From Pythium myriotylum (Eukaryota > Oomycota > Peronosporomycetes > Pythiales > Pythiaceae), in NCBI GenBank assembly GCA_023091665.1, contig JALJCQ010000015.1, forward strand, positions 496,001 through 560,000: a DNA stretch of 64,000 nt. Direction: 5' to 3'. The notes beneath the pieces are model-generated. The model saw only the letters and a program-made list of their open reading frames with translations. It ran no database searches and was not told the DNA's origin. Below, in pieces: positions 55,815 to 64,000 of this stretch. Numbering within the stretch: position 1 is the first letter of the stretch; every line of letters begins with the position of its first letter. The translations under genes and the position numbers were made by a program.

Positions 55815-56023
55815 GCCGAGGACTGGCGAGGAGGAGAGGATGCCACCAGCGACGGTGACCGAGACGAAGAGAGGGGAAGAGGAGGAGGAGGGGAGGGGGG
55901 ACTATTGGGCGGAGAGCGGTACGGTGGAAGAAACACGAATTATTTTGGAAGACTTGGGAGTGGGGCGATGGAGCGGGATGAATTATAATTCGGATTTTGG
56001 ATTTGAAACGAAGATGGAGGTGA

Positions 56024-56041
56024 GGGGGGGGGGGGGGGGGG
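56024..56041 (+). repeat. G18 homopolymer
   Basis: Eighteen consecutive G in the divergent promoter region between the coiled-coil gene and the four-helix membrane protein gene. Confidence 0.9.
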
Positions 56042-56280
56042 TACTGTGGGAGAGGGAGATTGTCTGGGTTGATTGGCAGCGTTATCCGGACGTCGTCCGG
56101 ATACTTCAGATCGTCTTTTTATGGACAAGTGGATGCCCCGCCTGGTTGATAAATAGCGCGGCACCTCGTTGAAACGGCTTCGCCTCGCTTCTCGTTCTCC
56201 ATGCCCGTTCCTGCGGCTGCCCACTCGCGAAGGCTTCAGGAAATCCTCACAGTCTCTCGTATAGACCCAGAGTTGTGGCC

Positions 56281-56919
56281 ATGGCTTTCGACACAGCCGA
56301 TCTCAAGCCGTTCATTCGTCTGCTCAGTGCTGTCACGGGTCTCGCGCTCCTAGCTCTCTCGTGTGCCGGGTTTAACCATCTGAGTAAGACGAGTGGCGCG
56401 CTGGAAGGCCAGGCAAGCTTCGGATGCATGTGCTTCCTCGGTGTCGTCTTCGGCGCGCTGCTGTTCTTTGGCGAGAGCAAATCAGAGCTTTTCTTCTTCT
56501 TTTTCGGCTTCATGAGGTACCGCGTTGGTCGCGCAATCGTCTTTGCTGTCGCCGGCATTATGACTGCGATCATCGGCAAGAACATGAACGACGCGTGCCG
56601 ATGCAAGACGTACATCTTGCTGATCATTGAGGGCGTCGCGTGCCTCGGGTGTGCGGTGTTGCAGATCGTTGGGCTGGTCGCGTTTGGTAACAACACCAGC
56701 TCGGTATCGTCCAAGACGGCTCGTCAACAGTCGCCACCACAGCAGTCAGCTCCATCAACGGAAGCGTCAGGAGCGGAGAATACCTATGTGCCGCCAACAC
56801 CAAGCAAGACTCCAGCAAAAAAGTCGAGTCGTAACGACCCAGTTGTGGACTCTGCTGCTGGTTCTACCGCTGCGAGCGACACTGAGCACAGCAGTCTCCC
56901 TGCGTGGATGAGGGTCTGA
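56281..56919 (+). CDS. Four-helix membrane protein, possibly COPI-associated/TVP15-like
   Basis: 212 aa. I start at the ATG at 56281; the frame extends two codons upstream without an ATG. Four hydrophobic segments are visible: about 11-31, 46-64, 78-97 and 108-133. After these comes a cytosolic-type Ser/Thr/Gln-rich tail of about 75 residues (SSVSSKTARQQSPPQQS). Between helices 2 and 3 is a phenylalanine run followed by RYRVGRAIVFAVAGI. The position and character recall the xGRGxFY...G segment of the COPI-associated membrane protein family, so a Golgi/endosomal role is possible but unproven. The gene is convergent with the FYVE gene, 96 bp apart. Confidence 0.72.
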   Translation: MAFDTADLKPFIRLLSAVTGLALLALSCAGFNHLSKTSGALEGQASFGCMCFLGVVFGALLFFGESKSELFFFFFGFMRYRVGRAIVFAVAGIMTAIIGKNMNDACRCKTYILLIIEGVACLGCAVLQIVGLVAFGNNTSSVSSKTARQQSPPQQSAPSTEASGAENTYVPPTPSKTPAKKSSRNDPVVDSAAGSTAASDTEHSSLPAWMRV

Positions 56920-56984
56920 CTGCTGATAGCTGGATGAACGACAGAGTAGTCAAGCACTTCAGTCAAATCCTACAGTCTCTATTG

Positions 56985-56990
56985 AATAAA
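56985..56990 (+). terminator. Candidate poly(A) signal
   Basis: AATAAA 66 bp after the stop of the four-helix membrane protein gene. Confidence 0.5.
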
Positions 56991-57015
56991 TATTGATGCA
57001 CGGAACGGAATTCGC

Positions 57016-58320
57016 CTACCAACGGGCGATTCTCGTTCCCCGAAGATTCCTAAAATCCTCCTCATCGCTCATTTCAGGCGTGATTCCAACGAAAGTGCCG
57101 TTCCCACGAGAGTTGGGCACTCCATACATGGTTGTGCTTCTGCTCGTTGACTTGTAAGCGGTAGACGCCCGGGAAGTGCGGAACGTGTCGTCCATTCCTC
57201 GCACGCAGAACGCGCAGATCCGCATGCTCTTTACTCCGACTCCCGGCAAATCGACTTCCTCTTTCTGGCAGCAAGTCCGACACATCACTTCTCCGCAAGC
57301 AGTACAGTTGTATCGACGCGAGAGCAGAGAGAACATGTGATGGCAGCTACAGCAGTAGCGGGCCTGGGAGAGCGATGACCAGTCTGAACGTTTGGCGAAC
57401 TGATGAACATCCAGTGGCTTGCGTCGAAAGTGCCCACATATGCGCTCCAGATTTCCTCCGATCTGATCGAGCGCGTGGAACAATGTCGACGGAGTAAGCT
57501 GTTGGGCAACACTCAGGCGGCGCAGACGACTCTGTGCTGCAGCAGAATCAGCCTTCAACTCGGTTTCAGTGTCGAGGCCGCAGAAATAGATGATCTTCGA
57601 GCTTGCGTTTGGCTGGCCACTGTTGCGAATGATATATCCTGACCGTACCATGCGTGTGCGTTGGACGCCTTGACTCAAGGTGAGGTCAGGACACTCGTCA
57701 AGCTCCACAGAATCCCACAAACAGTACCCCATCGCGGAGCCATCGGCCATTTCGACGTAGTCGGTGGCCACGACCGCGACCATATCACGGTCTCGGTGCC
57801 ACATGCCGGAACTGACGCGCGTGTACTTCACAAAAGTCGATGCATAGGGATTCTCGGCTGTCGGGCCCTTGATCGTCGAAATGAGCCGGGTGTCAACAAC
57901 TTTGCTGTGCAAGATGCGAGCGTTCTTTTTCAAGGTCTCGTTGTCTGGAGCGATCAAAATCGACATGATGTCCTCAACGCTTGCAATACTCTGCGCAACA
58001 CTGCAGTAGCGAGGTTGCGTCGTCTCGGACTGCTTGGTCTGCTGTAGTGTGTGGTCTTCGTAGAAGGACATGCCATTGCGACGAGCCTTAACCTTCCAGT
58101 TGGTCACCACTGTCGCGGTCGGGCCGATGCAGTCGAGCACAAACTCAACCGTGTCTTCAATTTTGTCGAGCAGCAAGCACTCGGTCGAGGCGGACAATTC
58201 GATGGGTTCCTTCGGCGGCGACCAGTATCTGGCATCCGTCGAGGACGGCGCACCAGTCTTTAGATGGCGCTCGGCTGCTTTCTTCAGCGCCGCGGCGGAC
58301 GAGACAGGTTCCAAGCCCAT
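57016..58320 (-). CDS. FYVE-finger protein, START-like N-terminus (lipid/endosome adaptor)
   Basis: 434 aa from the ATG at 58320 (MGLEPVSS). An upstream in-phase extension to 58428 has no ATG. Residues about 40-310 look like the START-like lipid-binding region common in oomycete FYVE proteins (EDTVEFVLDCIG, MWHRDRDMVAVVATDYVEM, GYIIRNSGQ). Residues about 320-390 form a FYVE zinc finger with eight cysteines: YCCSC, NCTACGEVMCRTC and RICAFC. FYVE domains bind phosphatidylinositol 3-phosphate on endosomes. Here the basic R(R/K)HHCRxCG signature reads RRYNCTACG, so both signature histidines are replaced and PI3P affinity is uncertain. It is convergent with the membrane-protein gene and unrelated to the lyase array. 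Confidence 0.85.
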   Translation of the reverse strand: MGLEPVSSAAALKKAAERHLKTGAPSSTDARYWSPPKEPIELSASTECLLLDKIEDTVEFVLDCIGPTATVVTNWKVKARRNGMSFYEDHTLQQTKQSETTQPRYCSVAQSIASVEDIMSILIAPDNETLKKNARILHSKVVDTRLISTIKGPTAENPYASTFVKYTRVSSGMWHRDRDMVAVVATDYVEMADGSAMGYCLWDSVELDECPDLTLSQGVQRTRMVRSGYIIRNSGQPNASSKIIYFCGLDTETELKADSAAAQSRLRRLSVAQQLTPSTLFHALDQIGGNLERICGHFRRKPLDVHQFAKRSDWSSLSQARYCCSCHHMFSLLSRRYNCTACGEVMCRTCCQKEEVDLPGVGVKSMRICAFCVRGMDDTFRTSRASTAYKSTSRSTTMYGVPNSRGNGTFVGITPEMSDEEDFRNLRGTRIARW

Positions 58321-59332
58321 TGTCTGTGTGCCGTCAAGCGAAGTGTGTCTCCCTAAGAGATTAGAGTCGTGACGGTAAATCCAAAGTGTCAACGCCTTCA
58401 CGATCCTTCTCGCTTGCGTGCGTCCCAATTCCCGCCCGAACGAGCCGCAATAAAGCTACGCGATGCCACGACGTCGTCCAAAGCAATTCTGCAGAACGGC
58501 GATATGCACACGGCACGGCCGATTGTCGCTTTGTCCTGAGCGCGTACAAAAGAGCCACCGAGTCGCAGCAAGCAAGTTGGATTATCAACGGCGACTCACT
58601 TCGCGAAGCCACAACTCTTCCCGCGAGTCTCGACGCGTGCGACCTCCTCGCTAGATCGCGTGCTTGTAATGGGCTCGCAGTGGGGTGGCATGACCACGGA
58701 CCCACTCGTTTCTCAAAAGCCGGCGCATCACGCCTCTGGACCTTCCAGTCGCATAGACCACAACTTCGCGATCTGCACCTTGATCTCATTTCGCGGAAGC
58801 TCTGACTCTCTCGCTTGCCAAAATGTTTAAAACAGTTTGCGTTAAAAATATTCATATTGGATTTTGTATACTGACGTTTTAAACAGGTCGTGGAATCTGG
58901 ATGATATCGTCCGGTCGTGTTTGACTCGACAACCGTACTTGAGCTGCTCGCGACAATCGGACACTTTCATTTGGCACCAGGTTCCTGGAGAAAAATTGGG
59001 GAAATCGTGCGCCCGATCGCGTCACTGCAGATCGAGATGGTCGTTGTGGAGACTCACTGATCTCATCTCCATCGAGATGGGCTGCTTCCGTCGACGACTC
59101 GTTCGCCACGGCTTTTGGACGTGCCGCTCTGCGTCGCTCGTGGTCTGCGGATTCCCACTTCGTCTGTCAATTCGCATCTTGATTGGGACATTTGTTTAGG
59201 GAGTGACATTGTGAGGCTGTCCATGACTGCATCCACAAAACTTCGCCATAGTGTTGAAGGCTCACTGATCGCATGTGCTGCTGCTTGACGAGCAATTGCT
59301 TCCATCTCGATGAGTGGTTTTGCTGTTCAGTG
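58321..59332. other. Intergenic region between FYVE gene and AA17 repeats
   Basis: No supported gene. Open frames at 58361-58855 (-) and 58386-58805 (+) overlap each other and lack domain, start context or coding character. An AT-rich stretch at about 58820-58890 contains two tttaaac-type motifs. Confidence 0.55.
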
Positions 59333-59720
59333 TAATGGCGAGTGGAGAACAGAAGAGCACAGCAAACATCCGCGCTTCTCCGGTTGCAAGTGAACAGTAC
59401 GTGAACAGTTGCGTGGAATTCTGTCAATGTGCGCTTTACTCCAACACTGATAAGATACCCATGCTGGGAGAGTAATGGCGAGCTGAGAACAGAAGAGCAA
59501 GATACTTCCGTGCTTCTCCGGTTCGTTCGTAAAAAGCTCGTGAACAGATGCGTGGATGCTGTAAACGTAAGATCCACGTTGCGAGTGTAATGGCGTGCGC
59601 AGAACAAAAGAGTAAGGTGAACTTCCGTGCTTCTCCGGTTACTACGTAAAAAGCATGTGAACAGTTGCGTCGAACTCTGTCTACATACACTTTACTCCAG
59701 CACGGAAAAGAGATAGACCC
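59333..59720 (-). repeat. Degenerate tandem repeats downstream of AA17 gene 1
   Basis: Three related segments begin with taatggcg at 59333, 59473 and 59588 (spacings 140 and 115 bp). Each contains agaacaraagag, then cttctccggtt, then gtgaacag and tgcgtsg. They lie beyond the stop of the AA17 gene on its 3' side. A further partial copy is at 62655 after the second AA17 gene. Confidence 0.75.
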
Positions 59721-60021
59721 ACTACTTACAACCATATACAAAATACTCGGCGGATGCGCGCATCCGCGTCTAGTTCGTGTGAGCCTTGCCAGGCGTGTAC
59801 TTGTTCCCACGCTGGAGCGCATCGAAACCGTACTCATCCGCCTCGTTACCGGCGACGGGGAGGTCGTCTTCGCAGTCTGGCTCCGGGAGGTCCTGGTCGC
59901 AGTCCTCATCGTTGGTGTTGTTGCCGCCACTGTTGTTGTTGCTGTTACCGCCGCCGTTGTTCTTGTTGTTGTTGTTGCTACCGCCGGACGGCTCGGGAAG
60001 GTCCTGGTCGCAGTCATCATC
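59627..60021. repeat. 395-bp block identical to 62655-63049
   Basis: Exact identity by eye at a constant offset of 3,028 bp. It covers the 3' flank, the stop codon and about the last 83 codons of both AA17 genes. Identity ends abruptly at 60022/63050. Confidence 0.9.
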
Positions 60022-60837
60022 GTCGCCGCCGACATTGTCGGCCGGTTCGGGGAGGTTTTCGTCGCAGTCATCGTCGTTTCCGCTGTTGTTGTTTCCAGCG
60101 TTGCTATTTCCTCCATTAGCAGGCGCAGGAGCAGGTGCCGGCGCCGGCGCCGGCGCTGGCGACTTCGGGGTGTTGTTGGCAGGAGCAGGAGTCACGGCCG
60201 GGGTGTTCCCTCCGCTGTTACCACCGTTGTTACCGCCACTGTTACCGCCACTGTTGCCACCTGAAGATCCGCCACTCTGGCCACTTCCCTTCAACGGCGC
60301 GCAGTTGATGTAGATCTGCCAGTCCTGCGAGTGCAGAGCCAGCCACACAAACTTCAGCTGCTTCGCGTTCGCGCAGCCTGCCTTGTCGATTGGAAGCTTG
60401 GCTGGCTGCTGAGTGTACTTGCCCGCGCAGTTGTCCTCCTGGAACACACGCGTGTTGTCGCACCAGACTTCGCATGGGCCGACGTGTGACTCGGCAAACG
60501 ACGACCACTGGACCTCGTTCGGCACATCCTGTGGATCACCTCCAGCGGGAGTAAGACCACACAACGGTGTCGACGGAGACTTCTGCTCAATGAATTCCTT
60601 CAGCGACTTGAAAGAGCTCGCCTTGAAAGCCTTCGTGAACGATTCGACGTTGATTTGCGGTGTGCTGGAGAACGATCCGCCCTCGGGAATCGGCAGGATG
60701 GTCGATCCACGCACTTCGGTGACGTAACGAGTGGGGTCACCGGATGCGAGAAGGGCCTTGGGCACCATCATGTACCCGTGGCCGGCGACGAGGGGCGCAG
60801 CCGCGGCGACACAAGCGAGGACAACAGCAGTCTTCAT
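59770..60837 (-). CDS. AA17 lytic polysaccharide monooxygenase 1 (pectin-active)
   Basis: 355 aa, secreted. The signal peptide (1-19, ending PLVAG) is followed by a mature His (HGYMMVPKA), the copper-binding N-terminal histidine required of LPMOs. The catalytic domain spans about 20-184 with six cysteines (93, 122, 126, 137, 155, 179) and further histidines at 118 (ESHVGPCEVW) and 169 (WLALHSQDWQ), one of which should complete the histidine brace. AA17 enzymes are known from oomycetes and cleave homogalacturonan oxidatively. The C-terminal half is a Gly/Ser/Asn and Pro-Ala linker, then three acidic Cys modules of D-x-x-C-D-x-(D/N)-L-P-E-P type, then YTPGKAHTN. Start: the ATG opening the signal peptide; an in-phase extension upstream is ignored. 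It is in tandem with the second AA17 gene. Confidence 0.9.
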   Translation of the reverse strand: MKTAVVLACVAAAAPLVAGHGYMMVPKALLASGDPTRYVTEVRGSTILPIPEGGSFSSTPQINVESFTKAFKASSFKSLKEFIEQKSPSTPLCGLTPAGGDPQDVPNEVQWSSFAESHVGPCEVWCDNTRVFQEDNCAGKYTQQPAKLPIDKAGCANAKQLKFVWLALHSQDWQIYINCAPLKGSGQSGGSSGGNSGGNSGGNNGGNSGGNTPAVTPAPANNTPKSPAPAPAPAPAPAPANGGNSNAGNNNSGNDDDCDENLPEPADNVGGDDDDCDQDLPEPSGGSNNNNKNNGGGNSNNNSGGNNTNDEDCDQDLPEPDCEDDLPVAGNEADEYGFDALQRGNKYTPGKAHTN

Positions 60838-60859
60838 GTCTGATGTGGGCGCTTTTGGC

Positions 60860-60873
60860 AGAATCGAAGAATG
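60860..60873 (-). promoter_or_regulatory. Candidate core promoter, AA17 gene 1
   Basis: Minus-strand CATTCTTCGATTCT, 22-36 bp before the ATG. Moderate match to the oomycete Inr+FPR consensus. Confidence 0.4.
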
Positions 60874-62112
60874 GCGATGGCCCAACGAGGAGGCAACTGG
60901 AAGGTCTTCGTTCTGAACAGATAGGTGAGAATGTCTCTGTATCCAGAAGACCACGTGAGACCATGAGAGTCGGTGTAGATGACGTGACTGGTCGGCTGGA
61001 TGGACGCTCCAACCCCGAAAACATATCAGAAATCAAAGGTTGGACCCACATACTCTACTCATTCTGCTTAAACGCTTAATACGATGGATTGGTTTGACCA
61101 TACTATCAGGTACTAGAGGCTTGCTTTGCGGAATGTGGGAGACGCCATCTGCCTTGCAGCCCGACTGATCCGGGAGGACCAGCTCTTTCGTCGATTGTCT
61201 TCCTTGAGTTTTCATTTGAGTTGAGTATGGGGTTAACTGGAGACGATTTGGATTCGTTCAGTGGTGGGTCGTGCGGGTGAGAGGGGCATTGTGCTGGGAT
61301 TCCATACGGTTGTCGGGAGAGAGCAGACTTTATGGTCTCTACTAACTAATCTGGCGTCGACGCGAAGTCGCCCGTTCCGTCCGGTGGTGCGACTTCTTCT
61401 CTCTGTGTGCATGGCAGGGACCCGCGTAGATTCCAGCCACCTCATTGACGTGCTGTACCGCCCTCGGTACCTTGAGCTGACCGCAGGACCTGCGGTCACA
61501 ACGCCCAAATTAGTACTACCTGCTATGGATGATTGCGTGGAGTAATCTTCGATAGCCGATCATTCGGTGTGACATTACTGAAATGCAAGATTTGGGTCAC
61601 CCCGCGCGACAATTCGATCGATGTGAGTTTGTTGGGGTACAGTACTTCTCGGCTCCGATCGGACAGCGCATCTTACCCAATGCGTTTGCTCAATGATGAG
61701 GGTTCTCATGAGCTCAAGAACATGGACCCCAATAATTGCGGAGAGAGAGAACAGATATCGCGTAATCGAGCGTGGCTGGCTGGCAAATCGCGGACGGAGG
61801 TCATTTGGGAGCATGATAGCGAGGTCAGCGTGGCCACGTCTGGTAGTCGGATGGAAGGCGGAGTTAATGCCACGGTAATACACTAGGTGTCCTTTGCAAG
61901 ATCGCCCAACACGTCTCCCATCTTGTTGTGTGCATGGAGACGGTGGTACCAATCCTTGATTGATAGTTCGTCCACAAGCCTACGTGGAGTCGCGTAAAGC
62001 CGCAGCAGGTCAGGTGGCGTGGCGGTTGTTTGGCCTCGAGCTACCCCAGGATGAGTACGCTGTCCCCGACAACTGTACCTTCAGCGTTTGCAGGGCGATG
62101 GGTTCACCGTTC
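60874..62112. other. Spacer between AA17 genes, left part
   Basis: No supported gene. It contains a perfect 9-bp-arm dyad gaccgcagg-a-cctgcggtc at 61479-61497 and several short frames without recognisable domains. Probably old transposon debris. Confidence 0.55.
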
Positions 62113-62588
62113 AAGATGGACGATAGCCGCTTGGCGATGAATGACACCTTCACCACGCGATCGACAACCCAGTGGACAGACACAGACTCGACTCTCCAGG
62201 ATCTACTCATCAATGACCTCGCGCACCAACTGACCGACAGCACCCCGCAACCGCAGATGCAGCTGGACCTCATCCGCCTACTTAAGATTCCACACCCAAC
62301 GAGCAGCCAATCAGGCTCATGGACAGACACAACCGGTAGGACACCACCAAGGTGAGCGGACATTAGGCCACTGATGTAAGCTTCCTCAATACAAAAAAAA
62401 AAAAAAAGATGGACGATAGCCGACGGTGTAGGCACGGTTATTTGTGGTGTTTGGCTAAAGCGGGTAATGCGTTAAGCTTGTACTCTAAAGAAGCCTGGTA
62501 TGACATTACCTGCAACAAGAAGGTATGTAAGACATTTCCAGCGATATGGATATTACGCACGTCGAAACAGGCATTCAAAATCCAGTAG
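61960..62588 (+). pseudogene. Interrupted reading frame, weakly Helitron-helicase-like
   Basis: The frame from 61960 reads AWRLFGLELPQDEYAVPD and continues to SPFKMDDSR. It is interrupted by the insert at 62130-62405 and reopens in the same phase from 62406 to a stop at 62586-62588. The AWRLFGLEL stretch recalls a segment of Helitron helicases, but this is a weak resemblance only. No ATG start is seen. Confidence 0.35.
62113..62422 (+). mobile_element. Small poly(A)-tailed retroposed insert with 17-bp target duplication
   Basis: aagatggacgatagccg occurs at 62113-62129 and again at 62406-62422. The 276 bp between them end in an A15 run (62393-62407, partly shared with the duplication). That is the signature of target-primed retroposition. 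The insert carries an open frame ending at about 62355 (LQDLLINDLAHQLT), so it may be the 3' end of a LINE or a retrocopy. It belongs to a different family from the AATTC-tailed element in the array. Confidence 0.75.
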
Positions 62589-62654
62589 GAAATGCAGACG
62601 CTCACCATAGCAGTGCTTGACCATAGAACGGATGAGTTACGTGGGTGAACGTCT
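62589..62654. other. Short spacer after interrupted frame
   Basis: Nothing recognised. Confidence 0.5.
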
Positions 62655-63049
62655 GTGCTTCTCCGGTTACTACGTAAAAAGCATGTGAACAGTTGCGTCG
62701 AACTCTGTCTACATACACTTTACTCCAGCACGGAAAAGAGATAGACCCACTACTTACAACCATATACAAAATACTCGGCGGATGCGCGCATCCGCGTCTA
62801 GTTCGTGTGAGCCTTGCCAGGCGTGTACTTGTTCCCACGCTGGAGCGCATCGAAACCGTACTCATCCGCCTCGTTACCGGCGACGGGGAGGTCGTCTTCG
62901 CAGTCTGGCTCCGGGAGGTCCTGGTCGCAGTCCTCATCGTTGGTGTTGTTGCCGCCACTGTTGTTGTTGCTGTTACCGCCGCCGTTGTTCTTGTTGTTGT
63001 TGTTGCTACCGCCGGACGGCTCGGGAAGGTCCTGGTCGCAGTCATCATC
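62655..63049. repeat. 395-bp block identical to 59627-60021
   Basis: Partner of the block at 59627. It covers the 3' flank and C-terminal codons of the second AA17 gene. Confidence 0.9.
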
Positions 63050-63778
63050 TGTCTTTCCACCGCCACTACTGCTGTTGTTCTTGTTGCCATTACTTGCAGG
63101 TGCTGGAGCTGGTGATGGAGGTTTGGGGGTCGTGTTGGCCGGTGTAGGGGTCACTGAGGGCGTGTTGCTACCAGAGTTCCCGCCATTGTTGCCTCCAGAT
63201 GAGCCGCCAGTCTGGCCAGTTCCCTTCAATGGCGCGCAGCTGATATAAATCTGCCAGTCCTGCGAATGTAGTGCGAGCCAAATGAACTTCAGCTGCTTCG
63301 CGTTCGCGCAACCAGCCTTGTTGATAGGTAGATTCACTGGCTTAGTCGTGTACTTGCCTGCGCAGTTGTCCTCCTGGAACACACGCGTATTGTCGCACCA
63401 AACCTCACAAGGCCCCACGTGAGAATCCGGAAACGACGAATACTGCACCTGGTCAGGCACATCCTGCGGTTCACCTCCAGCGGGTGTGAGACCACATGAC
63501 GGCGTGGAGGGAGACTTTTTCTCAATAAACTCCTTGAGTGACTTGTACGAGCTCGCTTTGAATGCCTTCGTGAAGGAATCGACGTTGATTTGCGGCGAGT
63601 TAGAGAACGAGCCTCCCTCCGGTACAGGAAGGATAGTGGAGCCGCGTACTTCCGTCACATAGCGTGTCGGGTCGCCTGACGTAGGGAGCTGAGCCTTCGG
63701 GATGATCATGTATCCATGGCCAGCAACAAGGGATGGCAAAGCAGCAGCAAGACAAGCGCTCACGATGGTGGTCTTCAT
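62798..63778 (-). CDS. AA17 lytic polysaccharide monooxygenase 2 (pectin-active)
   Basis: 326 aa, secreted. The signal peptide (1-20, ending SLVAG) precedes the mature His (HGYMIIPKAQL). The catalytic domain parallels gene 1 with many conservative changes (EKKSPSTPSCGL, QYSSFPDSHVGPC, WLALHSQDWQIYISC) and keeps all six cysteines and both candidate brace histidines. The linker is shorter and has a Lys/Asn/Ser stretch. Two acidic Cys modules (DDDCDQDLPEP, DEDCDQDLPEP) are present instead of three, and the last 83 or so residues equal those of gene 1. Expected role: oxidative cleavage of homogalacturonan outside the cell, alongside the PL3 lyases. Confidence 0.9.
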   Translation of the reverse strand: MKTTIVSACLAAALPSLVAGHGYMIIPKAQLPTSGDPTRYVTEVRGSTILPVPEGGSFSNSPQINVDSFTKAFKASSYKSLKEFIEKKSPSTPSCGLTPAGGEPQDVPDQVQYSSFPDSHVGPCEVWCDNTRVFQEDNCAGKYTTKPVNLPINKAGCANAKQLKFIWLALHSQDWQIYISCAPLKGTGQTGGSSGGNNGGNSGSNTPSVTPTPANTTPKPPSPAPAPASNGNKNNSSSGGGKTDDDCDQDLPEPSGGSNNNNKNNGGGNSNNNSGGNNTNDEDCDQDLPEPDCEDDLPVAGNEADEYGFDALQRGNKYTPGKAHTN

Positions 63779-63800
63779 GTCTAGTCTTCACACCTCTAGT

Positions 63801-63813
63801 AAATTGGGTAATG
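63801..63813 (-). promoter_or_regulatory. Candidate core promoter, AA17 gene 2
   Basis: Minus-strand CATTACCCAATTT, 22-35 bp before the ATG. A good match to the oomycete Inr+FPR arrangement with an exact CAATTT. Confidence 0.5.
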
Positions 63814-64000
63814 GTGCTGATCAAACGAGAGGCAGCGGTGTCGTATTTGATGGAGAGGGGACAGGACAGTTCCCAGAGGTCTGCGCTGAACATTGCGGGA
63901 GACTCGTAGAGACGGTGACGCTGTCGAGATGAGCTGACGGTCTGCAGGGCTCACTTTGTAATCTCGTGTACAATTGGTACATAAGGTTTCGAGCCTCATT

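Noticed and set aside
58361..58855. 164-codon open frame upstream of the FYVE gene
   Set aside because: No domain, overlaps an equally long frame on the other strand, and is Arg/Ser/Cys-rich as expected of chance frames.
61233..61952. Several 60-125 codon frames between the AA17 genes
   Set aside because: They overlap on both strands with no recognisable motif. At most transposon debris.

Overview
The window looks like an oomycete genome, probably Pythium/Globisporangium- or Phytophthora-like; the genus cannot be fixed from the sequence. The grounds are: two secreted proteins of the AA17 lytic polysaccharide monooxygenase type (a family described from oomycetes), an amplified secreted PL3 pectate lyase family, a protein with a C-terminal FYVE finger, apparently intronless genes, and start-site motifs that resemble the oomycete Inr+FPR core promoter (TCAYTYYNCAWTTT).

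Positions 1-53,133 are one highly repetitive array of 14 PL3 pectate lyase genes. The first is cut by the window edge and 13 are complete at 263 codons. Ten of the 13 encode the same protein or differ by one residue. The genes alternate in orientation as five head-to-head pairs (2/3, 4/5, 7/8, 10/11, 13/14), with three extra minus-strand copies (6, 9, 12). Genes 6-14 fall in three tandem units (16622-29675, 29676-43252, 43253-53103). Each unit is a tail-to-tail spacer, a promoter-swapped gene, a 2.5 kb spacer, and a head-to-head pair. Three pairs carry the same 3,370 bp 5'-truncated non-LTR retrotransposon in the loop; two pairs keep the empty target site. Copy-number-variable 7-bp arrays (GAGCCTG, CGGGTAG, GTTGCAG) and a 6-bp array (TCAATG) are scattered through the array.

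Positions 53,134-58,320 are ordinary single-copy sequence: a coiled-coil protein (-), a four-helix membrane protein (+) and a FYVE protein (-).

Positions 59,333-63,778 hold two minus-strand AA17 genes in tandem. They share an exactly identical 395 bp block at their 3' ends. Between them lies transposon debris that includes a small poly(A)-tailed retroposed insert with a target-site duplication.

Functionally the secreted genes form a pectin-attack locus: AA17 enzymes cleave de-esterified homogalacturonan oxidatively and PL3 lyases cleave it by beta-elimination. The array is highly homogenised in coding sequence, yet its members carry at least three kinds of upstream region.
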